A DNA stretch of 64,000 nt from Rhodococcus phenolicus (GTDB lineage Bacteria; Actinomycetota; Actinomycetes; Mycobacteriales; Mycobacteriaceae): contig NZ_LRRH01000061.1 in assembly GCF_001646785.1 (NCBI RefSeq), positions 114,979 to 178,978 of the forward strand, given 5' to 3'. Both the position numbers and the translations under genes were made by a program. A model generated the notes under the pieces. That model was not told where the DNA came from. It worked only from the letters and a program-made list of their open reading frames with translations, and made no database searches. Position 1 is the first letter of the stretch. The number at the start of each line of letters is the position of its first letter. Shown here one piece after another: positions 51,514 to 62,991 of the stretch.

Positions 51514-51635
51514 GGAAGTGTTCTGCGGTCCTGAGGCGATCGGCACGTGGGTACGAAGTGGGAAAAGCACACCCTACACGCGGCGCCGCCGGGCCGACGA
51601 GCTCACCGGCTCGCCGGCCCGGCCGTGCCGTGGCC

Positions 51636-52367
51636 TCACCAGCCGCGGCGGCGCGGCTGTGACCCCACGAGCTGTCCCTTCCCCGCCACGTCCCGGCTGC
51701 GGTACACGACGTACGGCCGGAACAGGTAGCCGATCGGGGCGCTGAACGCATGGACGAGCCGGGTGAACGGCCACAACGCGAACAGGGCGAGCCCGATGAG
51801 CACGTGGATGTGGAAGTACAGCGGCGCCTGCGCCATGAGGTCACCGCGCGGCTGCAGGATCCAGATCGAGCGGAACCACGGCGAGACGGTCTCGCGGTAG
51901 TTGTGTTCCTCACCGACCACACCGGAGCCGAGCAGGGTCGCCGCCAGACCGGCGACGATCGCCGCGACCAGCACGATGTACATGAGCTTGTCGTTCGCGG
52001 TCGTCGCGAGGAACACCGGACCGCGGGTGCGGCGCCGGTAGATCAGCAGCACGATGCCGACGAGCGTCGCGATTCCGGCGATCGAACCGAGCGTGACCGC
52101 CTGGACGTGGTAGGCGTGCTGGCTCAGCCCGATCGCGTCGGTCCACGACTCCGGGATCACCAGGCCGATGATGTGCCCGATGATCACCACGAGAATCCCG
52201 AAGTGGAACATCGGGCTCGCGATGCGCAGCAACCGGGACTCGTACAGCTGCGACGAGCGGGTGGTCCAGCCGAACTTGTCGTAGCGGTAGCGCCACCAGG
52301 TCCCGACGACGACGATCGCCAGCGTCACGTACGGCACGACATCCCAGAAGATCTCCCCTGCGGACAT
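51636..52367 (-). CDS. narI: Respiratory nitrate reductase gamma subunit (cytochrome b)
   Basis: 243 residues, five membrane helices, carries two haems b and takes electrons from menaquinol. Haem-ligand histidines are visible in FHFGILVVIIGHIIGL and, toward the C-terminus, YFHIHVLIGLALFALWPFTR; RLVHAFSAP follows. 122 bp separates its stop from the M16 peptidase gene. Starts 1 bp after the narJ stop, so the end of narGHJI is tightly packed. Last gene of narKGHJI. Confidence 0.96.
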   Translation of the reverse strand: MSAGEIFWDVVPYVTLAIVVVGTWWRYRYDKFGWTTRSSQLYESRLLRIASPMFHFGILVVIIGHIIGLVIPESWTDAIGLSQHAYHVQAVTLGSIAGIATLVGIVLLIYRRRTRGPVFLATTANDKLMYIVLVAAIVAGLAATLLGSGVVGEEHNYRETVSPWFRSIWILQPRGDLMAQAPLYFHIHVLIGLALFALWPFTRLVHAFSAPIGYLFRPYVVYRSRDVAGKGQLVGSQPRRRGW

Positions 52368-52368
52368 C

Positions 52369-53033
52369 TCACCGGTCTCCTTCGTCTCGTCGGGGTGGAA
52401 CGGTCAGCGTGAACGGCTGCAGTCCGATGGCCTCGGCGGGCGGCCCGTCCTGCGCGAGCCGCGCCGCGCGCCGCAGTTCCTGGTCGGTCGCCGCCGGCAG
52501 CGTCCCGCACACCGCATCGACGGTGTGCGCGTAGGGCGAACCCGCCTCCGTCAGTGCCTCGCGGAGCACATCGATCGGCACCCGGTGTTCGACGAGCAGT
52601 CGCCGGCCGGCCTCGGGATCGACCGTCGCGGCGAATTCGAGGACGACCGGCAGGTGGTCGGGCATCTCCCCCACGGGCGGTTCGGCGCCCGCGGCGCGGT
52701 ACACCTGCGCGAACGCGTGGATCTCGGAGCCCCGGTTGCGGGTGTCGCCCCCGGTCCAGTAGGTCAGGTACATCGTGGATCGGCGCCGCAGATCGAACAC
52801 GTCGACGTAGGAGGTCGCCGCAGCCACCGGGTCGGCCTCGCGCAGCGCGGCGGCGGTGCGGCCGAGCAGGTCGGACGCACGGCCGGTCACGTGTGCGCGC
52901 AACTGCTCGACCGTGTCGAGACGCTGCGTCAGCGCCTCGTCCGGGTAGGCGAGCAGCAGCGACGCCGCCTGCCACACCAGCCGGTCCTGCAGGCTCGCCC
53001 CCGGGGCGGGCCGGATTCGCGACAGCAGTCTCA

Positions 53034-53037
<4 letters not shown>
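52369..53037 (-). CDS. narJ: Nitrate reductase molybdenum cofactor assembly chaperone
   Basis: 222 residues, all-helical NarJ/TorD-like chaperone that holds apo-NarGH until the Mo cofactor is inserted. Recognised by WQAASLLLAYPDEALTQRLD, YVDVFDLRRRSTMYLTYWT and DHLPVVLEFAATVD. ATG 53037 overlaps the narH stop by four bases (ATGA). Not part of the final enzyme. Confidence 0.95.
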
Positions 53038-54710
<1,673 letters not shown>

Positions 54711-54755
54711 GATTTCCTCGCTCCGCAGGCTCCGCTCACGTCCCTCACATTCATG

Positions 54756-57700
54756 TCAGTAGGTCACCTCCTGCGACCGGCGACGCACCACGGTCACCTC
54801 GTCGCGCTGGTTGCCGGTCGGACCGAGATAGTTGAACGCGAAGGCGTTCTGGGCGTAGCCACCCGCCAGATGCGTGGGCTTGATCAGCAGCCGGGTCAGC
54901 GAATTGTGGATTCCGCCGCGGGTGCCCGTGGTTTCGGTGAGCGGGGTGTCGATGGTCCGTTCCTGAGCGTGGTAGACGTACACGACCCCTTCCGGCATGC
55001 GGTGGGAGACGATCGCCCGGCACACCACGACACCGTTGCGGTTGACGGCCTCGACCCAGTCGTTGTCGCGCACCGAGATCTTCTCGGCGTCCACCGGACT
55101 CATCCACATGGTCGGGCCGCCCCGCGAGAGCGACAGCATGAACAGGTTGTCCTGATACTCGGAGTGGATCGACCATTTCGAATGCGGCGTCAGGTAACGC
55201 ACACTGAGCCCGATTCCGTCCCGGCCGCTCTCCCCGACCGCGGGCTCACCGAACAACCGGGTCATGTCCAGCGGCGGACGATAGGTGGGCAGTTGTTCGC
55301 CGACCTCCTCGATCCAGTCGTGGTCGACGTAGAAGTGCATCCTGCCGGTGAGGGTGTGGAACGGCTTGAGTTCCTCGATGTTCACCGTGAACGGGGCATA
55401 GCGCCTGCCCCCGGTCTCGCTGCCGGACCACTCCGGGCTGGTGATCACCGGCACCGGGCGGGCCTGGGTGTCGGCGTAGGTGATGCGCCGTTCCTCGCTG
55501 CCCTCGGCGAGATGCACGAGACGGCGCCCGGTGCGTTTCTCGAGTTCCCGGAAACCCTCGACGGCAAGCCTGCCGTTGGAGGTTCCGGACAGGGCGAGGA
55601 TCACGTCGGCCATCCGTTCGGCCGTCGTGATCGCCGGGCGACCTTCCGCCGCACCGGAATTCATCACGCCGAACTTCGCAGCGAGCTCGGCGACCTCCGC
55701 GGTCGGGCGAGTGGTGACGCCCTTGGTGGTCAGGCCGAGGGTGTCGACGAGCGGGCCGAGCGTCGACCACTTGTCGGCGATCGCGGCGTAGTCGCGTTCG
55801 ACGACGGCGACGGGCCCCATCGTCTTCCCCGGCACCGGCACCTCGCCCGTGGTCCGCCAGTCGTTCTCGGTGCCACCGGGATACGCCATCGCACCGGGGG
55901 TGTCGTGCTGCAACGTGCCGAGCACGACGTCGGTGCGGGTACCCAGATGCCGCGCCGCCAGTGCGCTGAACGCGCGGGCGATCGCACCGAAAGCCTCGTA
56001 GTCCGAGCGGGTTTCCCACGGGGGGTCGATCGCGGGGCTGAACGCGTGCAGATAGGGGTGCATGTCGGTGCTCGACAGGTCGCCCTTCTCGTACCAGGTG
56101 GCGGCGGGCAGCACCACGTCGGACAGCAGGGTCGTCGACGTCATCCGGAAGTCGATCGACATGAGCAGGTCCAGCTTGCCCTCGGGGATGTCGTCGGGCC
56201 AGGCGACACCGTTCGGGCGCAGATTCTCCGGGGTCGGCTCGGCCTGCACGGTGGAGGTGGTGCCGAGCAGATGGCGCAGGAAGTACTCGTTGCCCTTGCT
56301 CGACGAACCGAGCAGATTCGCCCGCCAGATGCTCAGCACGCGCGGCCAGTTGCGCGGGTTGTCCGGATCGGTGACCGCCAGTTTCAGATCGCCCGTCGCG
56401 AGCCGGCTCGCGACGTAGGCGGGGATCTCCTCACCGGCGGCGCGGGCCTCGTCGGCGACGTCGAGACTCGACCGGTCGAACTGCGGGAAGAACGGACTCC
56501 AGCCCATCGCGTTCGCTGCGGCCAGCACGTCCATCGTGTGTTTGCCCGCGAACCTGCCGCGGCCGAGCGGACTCGCCAGCGCATCGGCCCGGTACCCGTC
56601 GTAACGCCACTGGCCGGTGTGTGCGTACCAGTAGGAGGTGCCCGCCATCTGCCGCGGCGGACGCGACCAATCGGTGCCCATGGCCATGGCGGCCCAACCG
56701 GTGACGGGGCGGCACTTCTCCTGACCGACGTAGTGCGCCCAGCCGCCACCGTTGCGTCCCATCGAACCGGTGAGCAGCAGCAGCGCGAGCACCGCCCGGT
56801 AGGTCGCGTCGCCGTGGAACCACTGGCAGATGCCGGCACCCATGATGATCATGGACCGTCCACCGGATTCCTCGGCGCTGCGCGCGAACTCCTTCGCGAC
56901 GCGGATGGCCTGCGCCGCGGACACCCCGGTGATCGATTCCTGCCAGGCCGGGGTGTAGGGCTCGGCCGGGTCGTCGTAACCGGAGGGCCACGTACCGGGC
57001 AGTCCCGGCCGGACCACACCGTACTGCGCGAGCATCAGGTCGAACACCGTACACACGCGGTGTTCGCCGACGCGCCGCACCGGGACACCGCGTTCGAGGG
57101 TCTCGCCGTGCCCGTCGAGGGTGTCGAAGCGCGGCAGATGGATCAGGGCGCTCTCCCCCACCGCGTCGTCGTGCGGTGCGACGGTCAGCGCCGGCACGAG
57201 ATCGCCGAGTTCGAGGTTCCATTTGCCGACCCCGTCGTCGCCGTACCGGAAGCCGAGCGAACCGTGCGGCACCGCGACCGAGTCGGTGGCACCGTCGAGC
57301 AGCACCGGTTTGAACGCGGCGTTCTCCACGTCCTGCCCGAGGTCGGCGGCGGTCAGGTTCTTGCCCGGCACCCACCGGCCGTCGCGTTCCTCGAGTTTCA
57401 CCAGGAACGGCAGGTCGGTGTAGCGGCGCACGTAGTCGACGAAGAACGGCACCCGGTTCCGCACGAAACACTCGGTGAGGATCACGTGACCCATCGCCAT
57501 GGCGAGAGCGCCGTCGGTGCCCGCCGCACACGGCATCCACTCGTCGGCGAATTTCGTGTTGTCGGCGTAGTCGGGGCTGACGGTGACGACCTTGGTGCCG
57601 CGGTACCGGACCTCCGCCATCCAGTGCGCGTCCGGGGTGCGGGTGACGGGCACGTTCGATCCCCACATCATGAGGTATGCCGCATCCCACCAATCCCCCG

Positions 57701-58448
57701 ACTCAGGGACGTCGGTCTGGTCGCCGAACACCTGCGGCGAGGCGACCGGCAGATCGGCGTACCAGTCGTAGAACGACGTCATCACCCCGCCGAGCAGTTC
57801 CACGAATCGGGAACCGGCGGCGAACGACACCATCGACATCGCAGGAATCGGAGAGAACCCGGCGACCCGGTCCGGGCCGTACTCCTTGATGGTGTGGACG
57901 TGGGCGGCGGCGATCATCTCGGTGGCCTCGGCCCAGGTCACCCGCACCAGTCCGCCCTTACCGCGGGCCCCCTGATAGCGCCGGCGGCGTTCGGGATCGG
58001 CCTGGATGTCCGCCCAGGCGAGGACCGGGTCGCCGAGACGGGCCTTCGCCTCGCGGTACATCTCCACGAGGACCCCGCGGGCATACGGGTAGCGCACCCG
58101 CGTCGGCGAGTAGGTGTACCAGGAGAACGCGGCACCGCGCGGACAGCCCCGCGGCTCGTACTCGGGACGGTCCGGTCCGACGGACGGATAATCCGTCTGC
58201 TGGGTTTCCCAGGTGATGATGCCGTCCTTGACGTAGATCTTCCACGAGCACGATCCGGTGCAGTTGACGCCGTGCGTCGAGCGCACCACCTTGTCGTGAC
58301 TCCAGCGGTCGCGGTAGAAGACGTCTCCCTCACGACCGCCCTGACGGGTCACGGTGCGGCCGTCGGCGGAGATCTCACCCCGGGTGAAGAAGCGTCCGCT
58401 GCGTTGCAGCAGTTCGTCGACGGGTCCGCCGATCTGGGGGGCATTCAC
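54756..58448 (-). CDS. narG: Respiratory nitrate reductase alpha subunit
   Basis: 1230 residues, molybdenum bis-MGD catalytic subunit that reduces nitrate to nitrite. The FS0 cluster ligands are His59, Cys63 and Cys67 in THGVNCTGSCSW, and Cys102 in RGCPRGAAFSW. The Mo-ligand aspartate lies in YDWYADLPVASPQ near residue 220, followed by WGSNVPVTRTPDAHW. Membrane-bound cytoplasmic enzyme with no Tat signal. GTG 58448 is well supported by AAAGGAG 5 bases upstream, 23 bp after narK. Confidence 0.98.
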   Translation of the reverse strand: MNAPQIGGPVDELLQRSGRFFTRGEISADGRTVTRQGGREGDVFYRDRWSHDKVVRSTHGVNCTGSCSWKIYVKDGIITWETQQTDYPSVGPDRPEYEPRGCPRGAAFSWYTYSPTRVRYPYARGVLVEMYREAKARLGDPVLAWADIQADPERRRRYQGARGKGGLVRVTWAEATEMIAAAHVHTIKEYGPDRVAGFSPIPAMSMVSFAAGSRFVELLGGVMTSFYDWYADLPVASPQVFGDQTDVPESGDWWDAAYLMMWGSNVPVTRTPDAHWMAEVRYRGTKVVTVSPDYADNTKFADEWMPCAAGTDGALAMAMGHVILTECFVRNRVPFFVDYVRRYTDLPFLVKLEERDGRWVPGKNLTAADLGQDVENAAFKPVLLDGATDSVAVPHGSLGFRYGDDGVGKWNLELGDLVPALTVAPHDDAVGESALIHLPRFDTLDGHGETLERGVPVRRVGEHRVCTVFDLMLAQYGVVRPGLPGTWPSGYDDPAEPYTPAWQESITGVSAAQAIRVAKEFARSAEESGGRSMIIMGAGICQWFHGDATYRAVLALLLLTGSMGRNGGGWAHYVGQEKCRPVTGWAAMAMGTDWSRPPRQMAGTSYWYAHTGQWRYDGYRADALASPLGRGRFAGKHTMDVLAAANAMGWSPFFPQFDRSSLDVADEARAAGEEIPAYVASRLATGDLKLAVTDPDNPRNWPRVLSIWRANLLGSSSKGNEYFLRHLLGTTSTVQAEPTPENLRPNGVAWPDDIPEGKLDLLMSIDFRMTSTTLLSDVVLPAATWYEKGDLSSTDMHPYLHAFSPAIDPPWETRSDYEAFGAIARAFSALAARHLGTRTDVVLGTLQHDTPGAMAYPGGTENDWRTTGEVPVPGKTMGPVAVVERDYAAIADKWSTLGPLVDTLGLTTKGVTTRPTAEVAELAAKFGVMNSGAAEGRPAITTAERMADVILALSGTSNGRLAVEGFRELEKRTGRRLVHLAEGSEERRITYADTQARPVPVITSPEWSGSETGGRRYAPFTVNIEELKPFHTLTGRMHFYVDHDWIEEVGEQLPTYRPPLDMTRLFGEPAVGESGRDGIGLSVRYLTPHSKWSIHSEYQDNLFMLSLSRGGPTMWMSPVDAEKISVRDNDWVEAVNRNGVVVCRAIVSHRMPEGVVYVYHAQERTIDTPLTETTGTRGGIHNSLTRLLIKPTHLAGGYAQNAFAFNYLGPTGNQRDEVTVVRRRSQEVTY

Positions 58449-58471
58449 GGTGGCTCCTTTCGGGAGGGAAG

Positions 58472-59689
58472 TCAGGCGGCGGGGTCGCGTGCGGGTTCGC
58501 GGGCGTGCAACCGCAACGCGGTGTAGGCCAGGGCGATCAGGGCGGTGGCCACCAGGAGCAGCAGGCCGACGGTGTAGTCGTTGTCGACGCTGTCGTAGGT
58601 CGCGCCCATCACGAGCGGCGGGAAATAGCCGCCGAGGCCACCTGCCGCGGCGACGATGCCGGTGACCGATCCGACCGACTGCGCGGGCGAACGGCGGGAG
58701 ACCCAGGCGAACACACCGCCGGTGCCGATGCCGAGGAAGATCGCGAGGGCGATGAAGGTCTCGGCGGACCAGATGTCCGGCGGCGGCTGGAAGGTGGCGA
58801 TGAAGGCCATGGCCGCCGTCCCGGCGAGCGAGGCGAGCACCACGTACTTCGGGGGGATGCGGTCGGAGAGCGCGCCGCCGATCGGGCGGGCGATCACCGC
58901 GGCGAGGGCGAACGCGGCGGTGCGGGTACCGGCGTCGACGGCGGAGAATCCGTAGATGGTCTTGATGTAGGTCGGCAGGTAGTTGCTGAACGCGACGAAA
59001 CCGCCGAAGACGATCGCGTAGAGGAACGACATCTCCCACGTGACGCCGAGCTTGAGCGCGGCCGTCAGCTTCGGCACCACCGGATCGGTGTTGGGCACGA
59101 ATTCGGGAGAGTTGCGCATCGACAGGATGCACACGCCGGCGGTGACCGCGAGCGCGACCGCGATGATCACGTGGGTGGTCAGGAGACCGAACCAGTTCAC
59201 GAACCGCGGCGTGAAGAACGCCGAGAGCGCGGTGCCGACCATGCCCGCACCGAACACGCCGGTCGCGAAACCGCGGCGGGCCGGTTCGTACCAGGCGTTG
59301 GCGAACGGGATACCGACGGCGAAGATGGTGCCGGCGATGCCGAGGAAGAAGCCGAACACCAGGAGCAGCGGATATGAACCGGCGACGCCGGCGACGCCGA
59401 CCGCCAGGACCGGCAGGATCGACGCCAGCGAGATGCCGATGAACATGATCCGGCCGCCGTATCGGTCGGTGAGTGATCCGACCACGATCCGGCCGAGCGC
59501 ACCGACCAGAATCGGGGTGGCGACGAGCAGCGAAGCCTGCGTGCTGGTGAGCGACAGGTCGTGGGCGTAGGTCGTGGACAGCGGGCCGATCATGTTCCAG
59601 GCCCAGAAGTTGATCGCGGATACCCAGGTGGCGAGCGCGAGGTTGAAACCACGTCCCGTACCGGTACCCGGTGTCGTTGCCGTGTTCAC
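58472..59689 (-). CDS. narK: Nitrate/nitrite transporter NarK
   Basis: 405 residues, major-facilitator superfamily, 12 membrane helices. NarK motifs: NFWAWNMIGPLSTTYAHDLS near the N-terminus, GRIVVGSLTDRYGGRIMF between helices 2 and 3, GIAGTIFAVGIPFANAWYEP, and GGYFPPLVMGATYD late. Takes up nitrate or exchanges it for nitrite. First gene of narKGHJI; its GTG start has a weak ribosome-binding site. Confidence 0.95.
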   Translation of the reverse strand: MNTATTPGTGTGRGFNLALATWVSAINFWAWNMIGPLSTTYAHDLSLTSTQASLLVATPILVGALGRIVVGSLTDRYGGRIMFIGISLASILPVLAVGVAGVAGSYPLLLVFGFFLGIAGTIFAVGIPFANAWYEPARRGFATGVFGAGMVGTALSAFFTPRFVNWFGLLTTHVIIAVALAVTAGVCILSMRNSPEFVPNTDPVVPKLTAALKLGVTWEMSFLYAIVFGGFVAFSNYLPTYIKTIYGFSAVDAGTRTAAFALAAVIARPIGGALSDRIPPKYVVLASLAGTAAMAFIATFQPPPDIWSAETFIALAIFLGIGTGGVFAWVSRRSPAQSVGSVTGIVAAAGGLGGYFPPLVMGATYDSVDNDYTVGLLLLVATALIALAYTALRLHAREPARDPAA

Positions 59690-59998
59690 ACCATCACGAA
59701 ACCACCGGCGGGTGATCTTGGCGGAACTTTGGGGGAAACGTTACATCGCCGGGGGATTGTGAATTCGGGATCGGTTCGCCGCGATCCGTTCCCTTCGGCC
59801 TCGAACCGGCCTATTCTTGTGAATTACGTTGTGGCACAGGACAGCACAAAGTAGGCACCGGAACGGGCCGAAGGGCCGCGTCGGCCTCGGCACAACGAAC
59901 CCCGCCCCGGAAGGACCGAAGTCCTTCCGGGGCGGGGCGGCACGAGCCGCGTGGTGTCGTACCGGCGCGGGCGCCGATCAGACCGGCGCGGGCGCCGA
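59690..59998. other. Intergenic region between pnp and narK (309 bp)
   Basis: No gene. It contains the pnp terminator (59900-59937), one copy of a tandem repeat next to the pnp stop, and the narK promoter area. The latter holds two copies of TTGTGAATT (59757-59765 and 59817-59825, exactly 60 bp apart) and the inverted repeat GGATCG-N8-CGATCC (59768-59787). Both are possible operator elements for nitrate or redox control, without an assigned regulator. Confidence 0.6.
59900..59937 (-). terminator. pnp terminator
   Basis: Perfect 17-bp stem (59900-59916 and 59921-59937) with the tetraloop CGAA, about 60 bases beyond the pnp stop and before narK on the same strand. It should isolate narK from pnp transcription. 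Confidence 0.82.
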
Positions 59999-60002
59999 TC
60001 AG
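59961..60002. repeat. 21-bp perfect tandem duplication at the pnp stop codon
   Basis: Two identical 21-base units, 59961-59981 and 59982-60002, adjoin exactly. The second contains the pnp TGA (59999-60001); the first therefore carries a silent copy of the last codon and stop just downstream. It looks like a recent slippage duplication in GC-rich sequence. Confidence 0.85.
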
Positions 60003-62275
60003 CCCTCGGCGTTCTCCGCGCCCTCGGCCGGCGCGGCAGCCGCGTCGTCCTCGGCGACCGGAACGAGGCTGATCTTGCCGCGGTTGTCGATGTCGGCGAT
60101 CTCGACGCGGATCTTCGAGCCGACGTTCACGACGTCCTCGACCTTCGCGATGCGCTTGCCGTTGCCCAGCTTGCTGATGTGCACCAGGCCGTCGCGGCCC
60201 GGGAGCAGCGAGACGAACGCACCGAACGCCGTGGTCTTGACCACGGTGCCGAGGAAACGCTCGCCGACCTTGGGCAGCTGCGGGTTGGCGATGGCATTGA
60301 TCTTGTCGATCGCGGCCTGCGCGGACGGGCCGTCCGCCGCACCGACGTAGACGGTGCCGTCGTCCTCGATGGAGATGTTGGCGCCGGTCTCCTCGGTGAT
60401 CGAGTTGATCATCTTGCCCTTGGGGCCGATGACCTCGCCGATCTTGTCCACCGGAACCTTGATGGTGGTGATGCGCGGAGCGAACGGGCTCATCTCGTCC
60501 GGCGAGTCGATGGCCTCGGCCATGACCTCGAGGATCGTGGCGCGAGCGTCGTGGGCCTGCGAGAGCGCACCCGCCAGCACCTGCGACGGAATACCGTCGA
60601 GCTTGGTGTCGAGCTGCAGGGCGGTCACGAAGTCCTTCGTGCCGGCGACCTTGAAGTCCATGTCGCCGAACGCATCCTCGGCGCCGAGGATGTCGGTCAG
60701 CGCCACGTACCGGGTTTCACCGTCGACCTCGTCGGAGACCAGGCCCATGGCGATGCCCGCAACCGGAGCCTTCAGCGGCACACCGGCGTTGAGCAGCGAC
60801 AGCGTCGAAGCGCAGACCGAGCCCATGGACGTCGAACCGTTGGAGCCGAGAGCCTCGGACACCTGACGGATCGCGTACGGGAACTCCTCCTGGCTCGGCA
60901 GCACCGGCACGAGGGCGCGCTCGGCGAGAGCGCCGTGGCCGATCTCGCGACGCTTGGGCGAACCGACGCGGCCGGTCTCACCGGTCGAGTACGGCGGGAA
61001 GTTGTAGTGGTGCATGTACCGCTTGGTGGTCTCGGGACCGAGCGAGTCGACCTGCTGCGCCATCTTGACCATGTCGAGGGTGGTGACACCCATGATCTGG
61101 GTCTCGCCGCGCTCGAACAGCGCCGAACCGTGGGCGCGCGGCACGACCGCGACCTCGGCCGAGAGCGCCCGGATGTCGGTGATGCCGCGGCCGTCGATGC
61201 GGAACTGGTCGCGCAGGATGCGCTGACGCACCAGCTTCTTGGTCAGCGAGCGGAACGCCGCGCCGATCTCCTTCTCGCGCCCCTCGAAACTCGGGGCGAC
61301 CTGCTCGAGGATCTCGACCTTGATCTCGTCGGTGCGGTCGTCGCGCTCCTGCTTGCCGGCGATGGTCAGCGCCTCGGCCAGCTTCGCGGAGGCGGCGGTC
61401 TCGACGGCGGCGTACACGTCGTCGGCGTACGCCGGGAACAGCGGGAAGTCGCCGGTGGGCTTCGCGGCGGCGGCGGCGAGCTGCTGCTGCGCGATGCACA
61501 GGCGGGCGATGAACGGCTTGGCGGCCTCGAGGCCCTGCGCGACGATCGCCTCGGTCGGCGCCTGCGCGCCCCCGTCGACGAGCGCGATGACGTTCTCGGT
61601 GGCCTCGGCCTCGACCATCATGATCGCGACGTCGGCGGTGTCCGGGTTGTCGCCCCCGGCGACGATGCGGCCCGCGACGACCATGTCGAACACGGCGTTC
61701 TCGAGCTGCTCGACCGTCGGGAACGCGACCCACTGGCCGGCCTTGTTCTCGTCCGAGGTGATCAGCGCGACGCGCACGCCGCCGACCGGGCCGGAGAACG
61801 GCAGACCCGCGATCTGGGTGGACGCGGACGCGGCGTTGATCGCTACGACGTCGTAAAGGTCGTTCGGGTTCAGGCTCAGGACCGTCACGACGACCTGGAT
61901 CTCGTTGCGCAGGCCGTCGACGAACGACGGGCGCAGCGGGCGGTCGATGAGACGGCAGGTCAGGATCGCGTCGGTGGAGGGGCGGCCCTCACGACGGAAG
62001 AACGAGCCGGGGATACGGCCCGCGGCGTACATGCGCTCTTCGACATCCACCGTCAGCGGGAAGAAGTCGAAGTGCTCCTTGGGCTGCTTGGAGGCGCTGG
62101 TGGCCGACAGCAGCATGGTCTCGTCGTCGAGGTAGGCGACGACGGAACCGGCGGCCTGCTGGGCGAGGCGGCCGGTCTCGAAACGAATGGTGCGGGTACC
62201 GAAGGCCCCGTTGTCGATGGTCGCGGCGGTCTCGAACACGCCCTCGTCGACCTCGACTGCAGTATTGCTGGTCAT
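59999..62275 (-). CDS. pnp: Polyribonucleotide nucleotidyltransferase
   Basis: 758 residues, phosphorolytic 3'-5' exoribonuclease, called GpsI in mycobacteria. Two RNase PH domains: first with [19 protein letters not shown], second with [14 protein letters not shown], and the catalytic region [20 protein letters not shown]. The KH domain has [16 protein letters not shown]; the S1 domain has [20 protein letters not shown]. The C-terminus is an Ala/Glu-rich tail. ATG 62275 has only a weak purine-rich stretch upstream. It follows rpsO by 311 bp on the same strand, the common bacterial order. Confidence 0.97.
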   Translation of the reverse strand: MTSNTAVEVDEGVFETAATIDNGAFGTRTIRFETGRLAQQAAGSVVAYLDDETMLLSATSASKQPKEHFDFFPLTVDVEERMYAAGRIPGSFFRREGRPSTDAILTCRLIDRPLRPSFVDGLRNEIQVVVTVLSLNPNDLYDVVAINAASASTQIAGLPFSGPVGGVRVALITSDENKAGQWVAFPTVEQLENAVFDMVVAGRIVAGGDNPDTADVAIMMVEAEATENVIALVDGGAQAPTEAIVAQGLEAAKPFIARLCIAQQQLAAAAAKPTGDFPLFPAYADDVYAAVETAASAKLAEALTIAGKQERDDRTDEIKVEILEQVAPSFEGREKEIGAAFRSLTKKLVRQRILRDQFRIDGRGITDIRALSAEVAVVPRAHGSALFERGETQIMGVTTLDMVKMAQQVDSLGPETTKRYMHHYNFPPYSTGETGRVGSPKRREIGHGALAERALVPVLPSQEEFPYAIRQVSEALGSNGSTSMGSVCASTLSLLNAGVPLKAPVAGIAMGLVSDEVDGETRYVALTDILGAEDAFGDMDFKVAGTKDFVTALQLDTKLDGIPSQVLAGALSQAHDARATILEVMAEAIDSPDEMSPFAPRITTIKVPVDKIGEVIGPKGKMINSITEETGANISIEDDGTVYVGAADGPSAQAAIDKINAIANPQLPKVGERFLGTVVKTTAFGAFVSLLPGRDGLVHISKLGNGKRIAKVEDVVNVGSKIRVEIADIDNRGKISLVPVAEDDAAAAPAEGAENAEG

Positions 62276-62322
62276 CTCTGTGTCTTCTCTTCCCTCTTCG
62301 TCTTCGCCGTACCCGCGTGGGC

Positions 62323-62345
62323 GCCGCGGCCCCCTTGGCCGCGGC
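62323..62345 (-). other. Hairpin in the pnp leader
   Basis: Perfect 9-bp stem GCCGCGGCC/GGCCGCGGC (62323-62331, 62337-62345) with a 5-base loop, about 48 bases before the pnp start. A candidate target of autoregulatory cleavage by double-strand-specific RNase or PNPase binding, by analogy with enteric pnp leaders only. Confidence 0.45.
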
Positions 62346-62497
62346 TGCGCACCGACTTGCGGAGGCGGTCGTCGATCGAAACCCACCGGTCCCGGATCAC
62401 CGGATTCGGAAGGTCACTACCGAGGACCGACACCGTCGGCGCATACGGTCCGCCGCCTACCGAGGCGGCGTTGCGCGCCGGGCTTCCGGCGCAAACA

Positions 62498-62545
62498 CCG
62501 GTAGCCGACGAGGCCCAGTGTAGAGGCATTCCCGTCGGCTACCGG
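62498..62545 (-). terminator. Long stem-loop just after rpsO
   Basis: Perfect 13-bp arms CCGGTAGCCGACG (62498-62510) and its complement (62533-62545) with a 22-base loop, starting 41 bases after the rpsO stop. No T-run. Probably a partial terminator or processing signal between rpsO and pnp. Confidence 0.6.
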
Positions 62546-62586
62546 CAAAGATCAGCGTAGGCAGATCGTCGTGCTCGGGGTCCGCG

Positions 62587-62856
62587 TCAGCGACGCAGGC
62601 CCAGACGCTGGATGAGCGAGCGGTAACGCTCGACGTCGACCTTCTCGACGTACTTGAGGAGGCGGCGACGACGACCGACCAGCAGCAGCAGGCCGCGGCG
62701 GGAGTGGTGGTCGTGCTTGTGCTTCTTCAGGTGCTCGGTCAGATCGACGATGCGCTTGGTGAGCAGTGCCACCTGCGCCTCCGGCGAACCGGTGTCGGTC
62801 TCGTGGAGGCCGTACTCGCCGAGGATCTGCTTCTTCTGCTCGGTGGTCAATGCCAC
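62587..62856 (-). CDS. rpsO: 30S ribosomal protein S15
   Basis: 89 residues, the standard S15 length. Binds 16S rRNA in the platform. Conserved [20 protein letters not shown] and [23 protein letters not shown] 62856 has AGGAG 8 bases upstream and agrees with the family start VALTTEQK. It lies between ribF and pnp, as in most actinobacteria. Confidence 0.98.
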   Translation of the reverse strand: MALTTEQKKQILGEYGLHETDTGSPEAQVALLTKRIVDLTEHLKKHKHDHHSRRGLLLLVGRRRRLLKYVEKVDVERYRSLIQRLGLRR

Positions 62857-62991
62857 TGGGATACTCCTGATCACTGACGTCCGCGTGATACGAAAACGGG
62901 CACGAACCCGTCGGTGCGGCCACCGCGAACCGCAGCACACACCAAGAATCCAGGCTACCAGAGCCCGCGAGCCCTCCCCGACCGGGTGGCG

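Larger units (their letters stand above)
62276..62586. other. rpsO-pnp intergenic region (311 bp)
   Basis: No convincing gene; an 85-codon open frame on the minus strand has no recognisable domain. The region holds two perfect hairpins: one just after rpsO (62498-62545) and one about 50 bases before pnp (62323-62345). In other bacteria this gap contains the rpsO terminator and the pnp leader used for autoregulation. Confidence 0.7.

Noticed and set aside
59700..59760. GlnR-type nitrogen-control site upstream of narK.
   Set aside because: GGAAC, GAAAC and TTAC elements occur, but their spacings do not fit the GlnR box.
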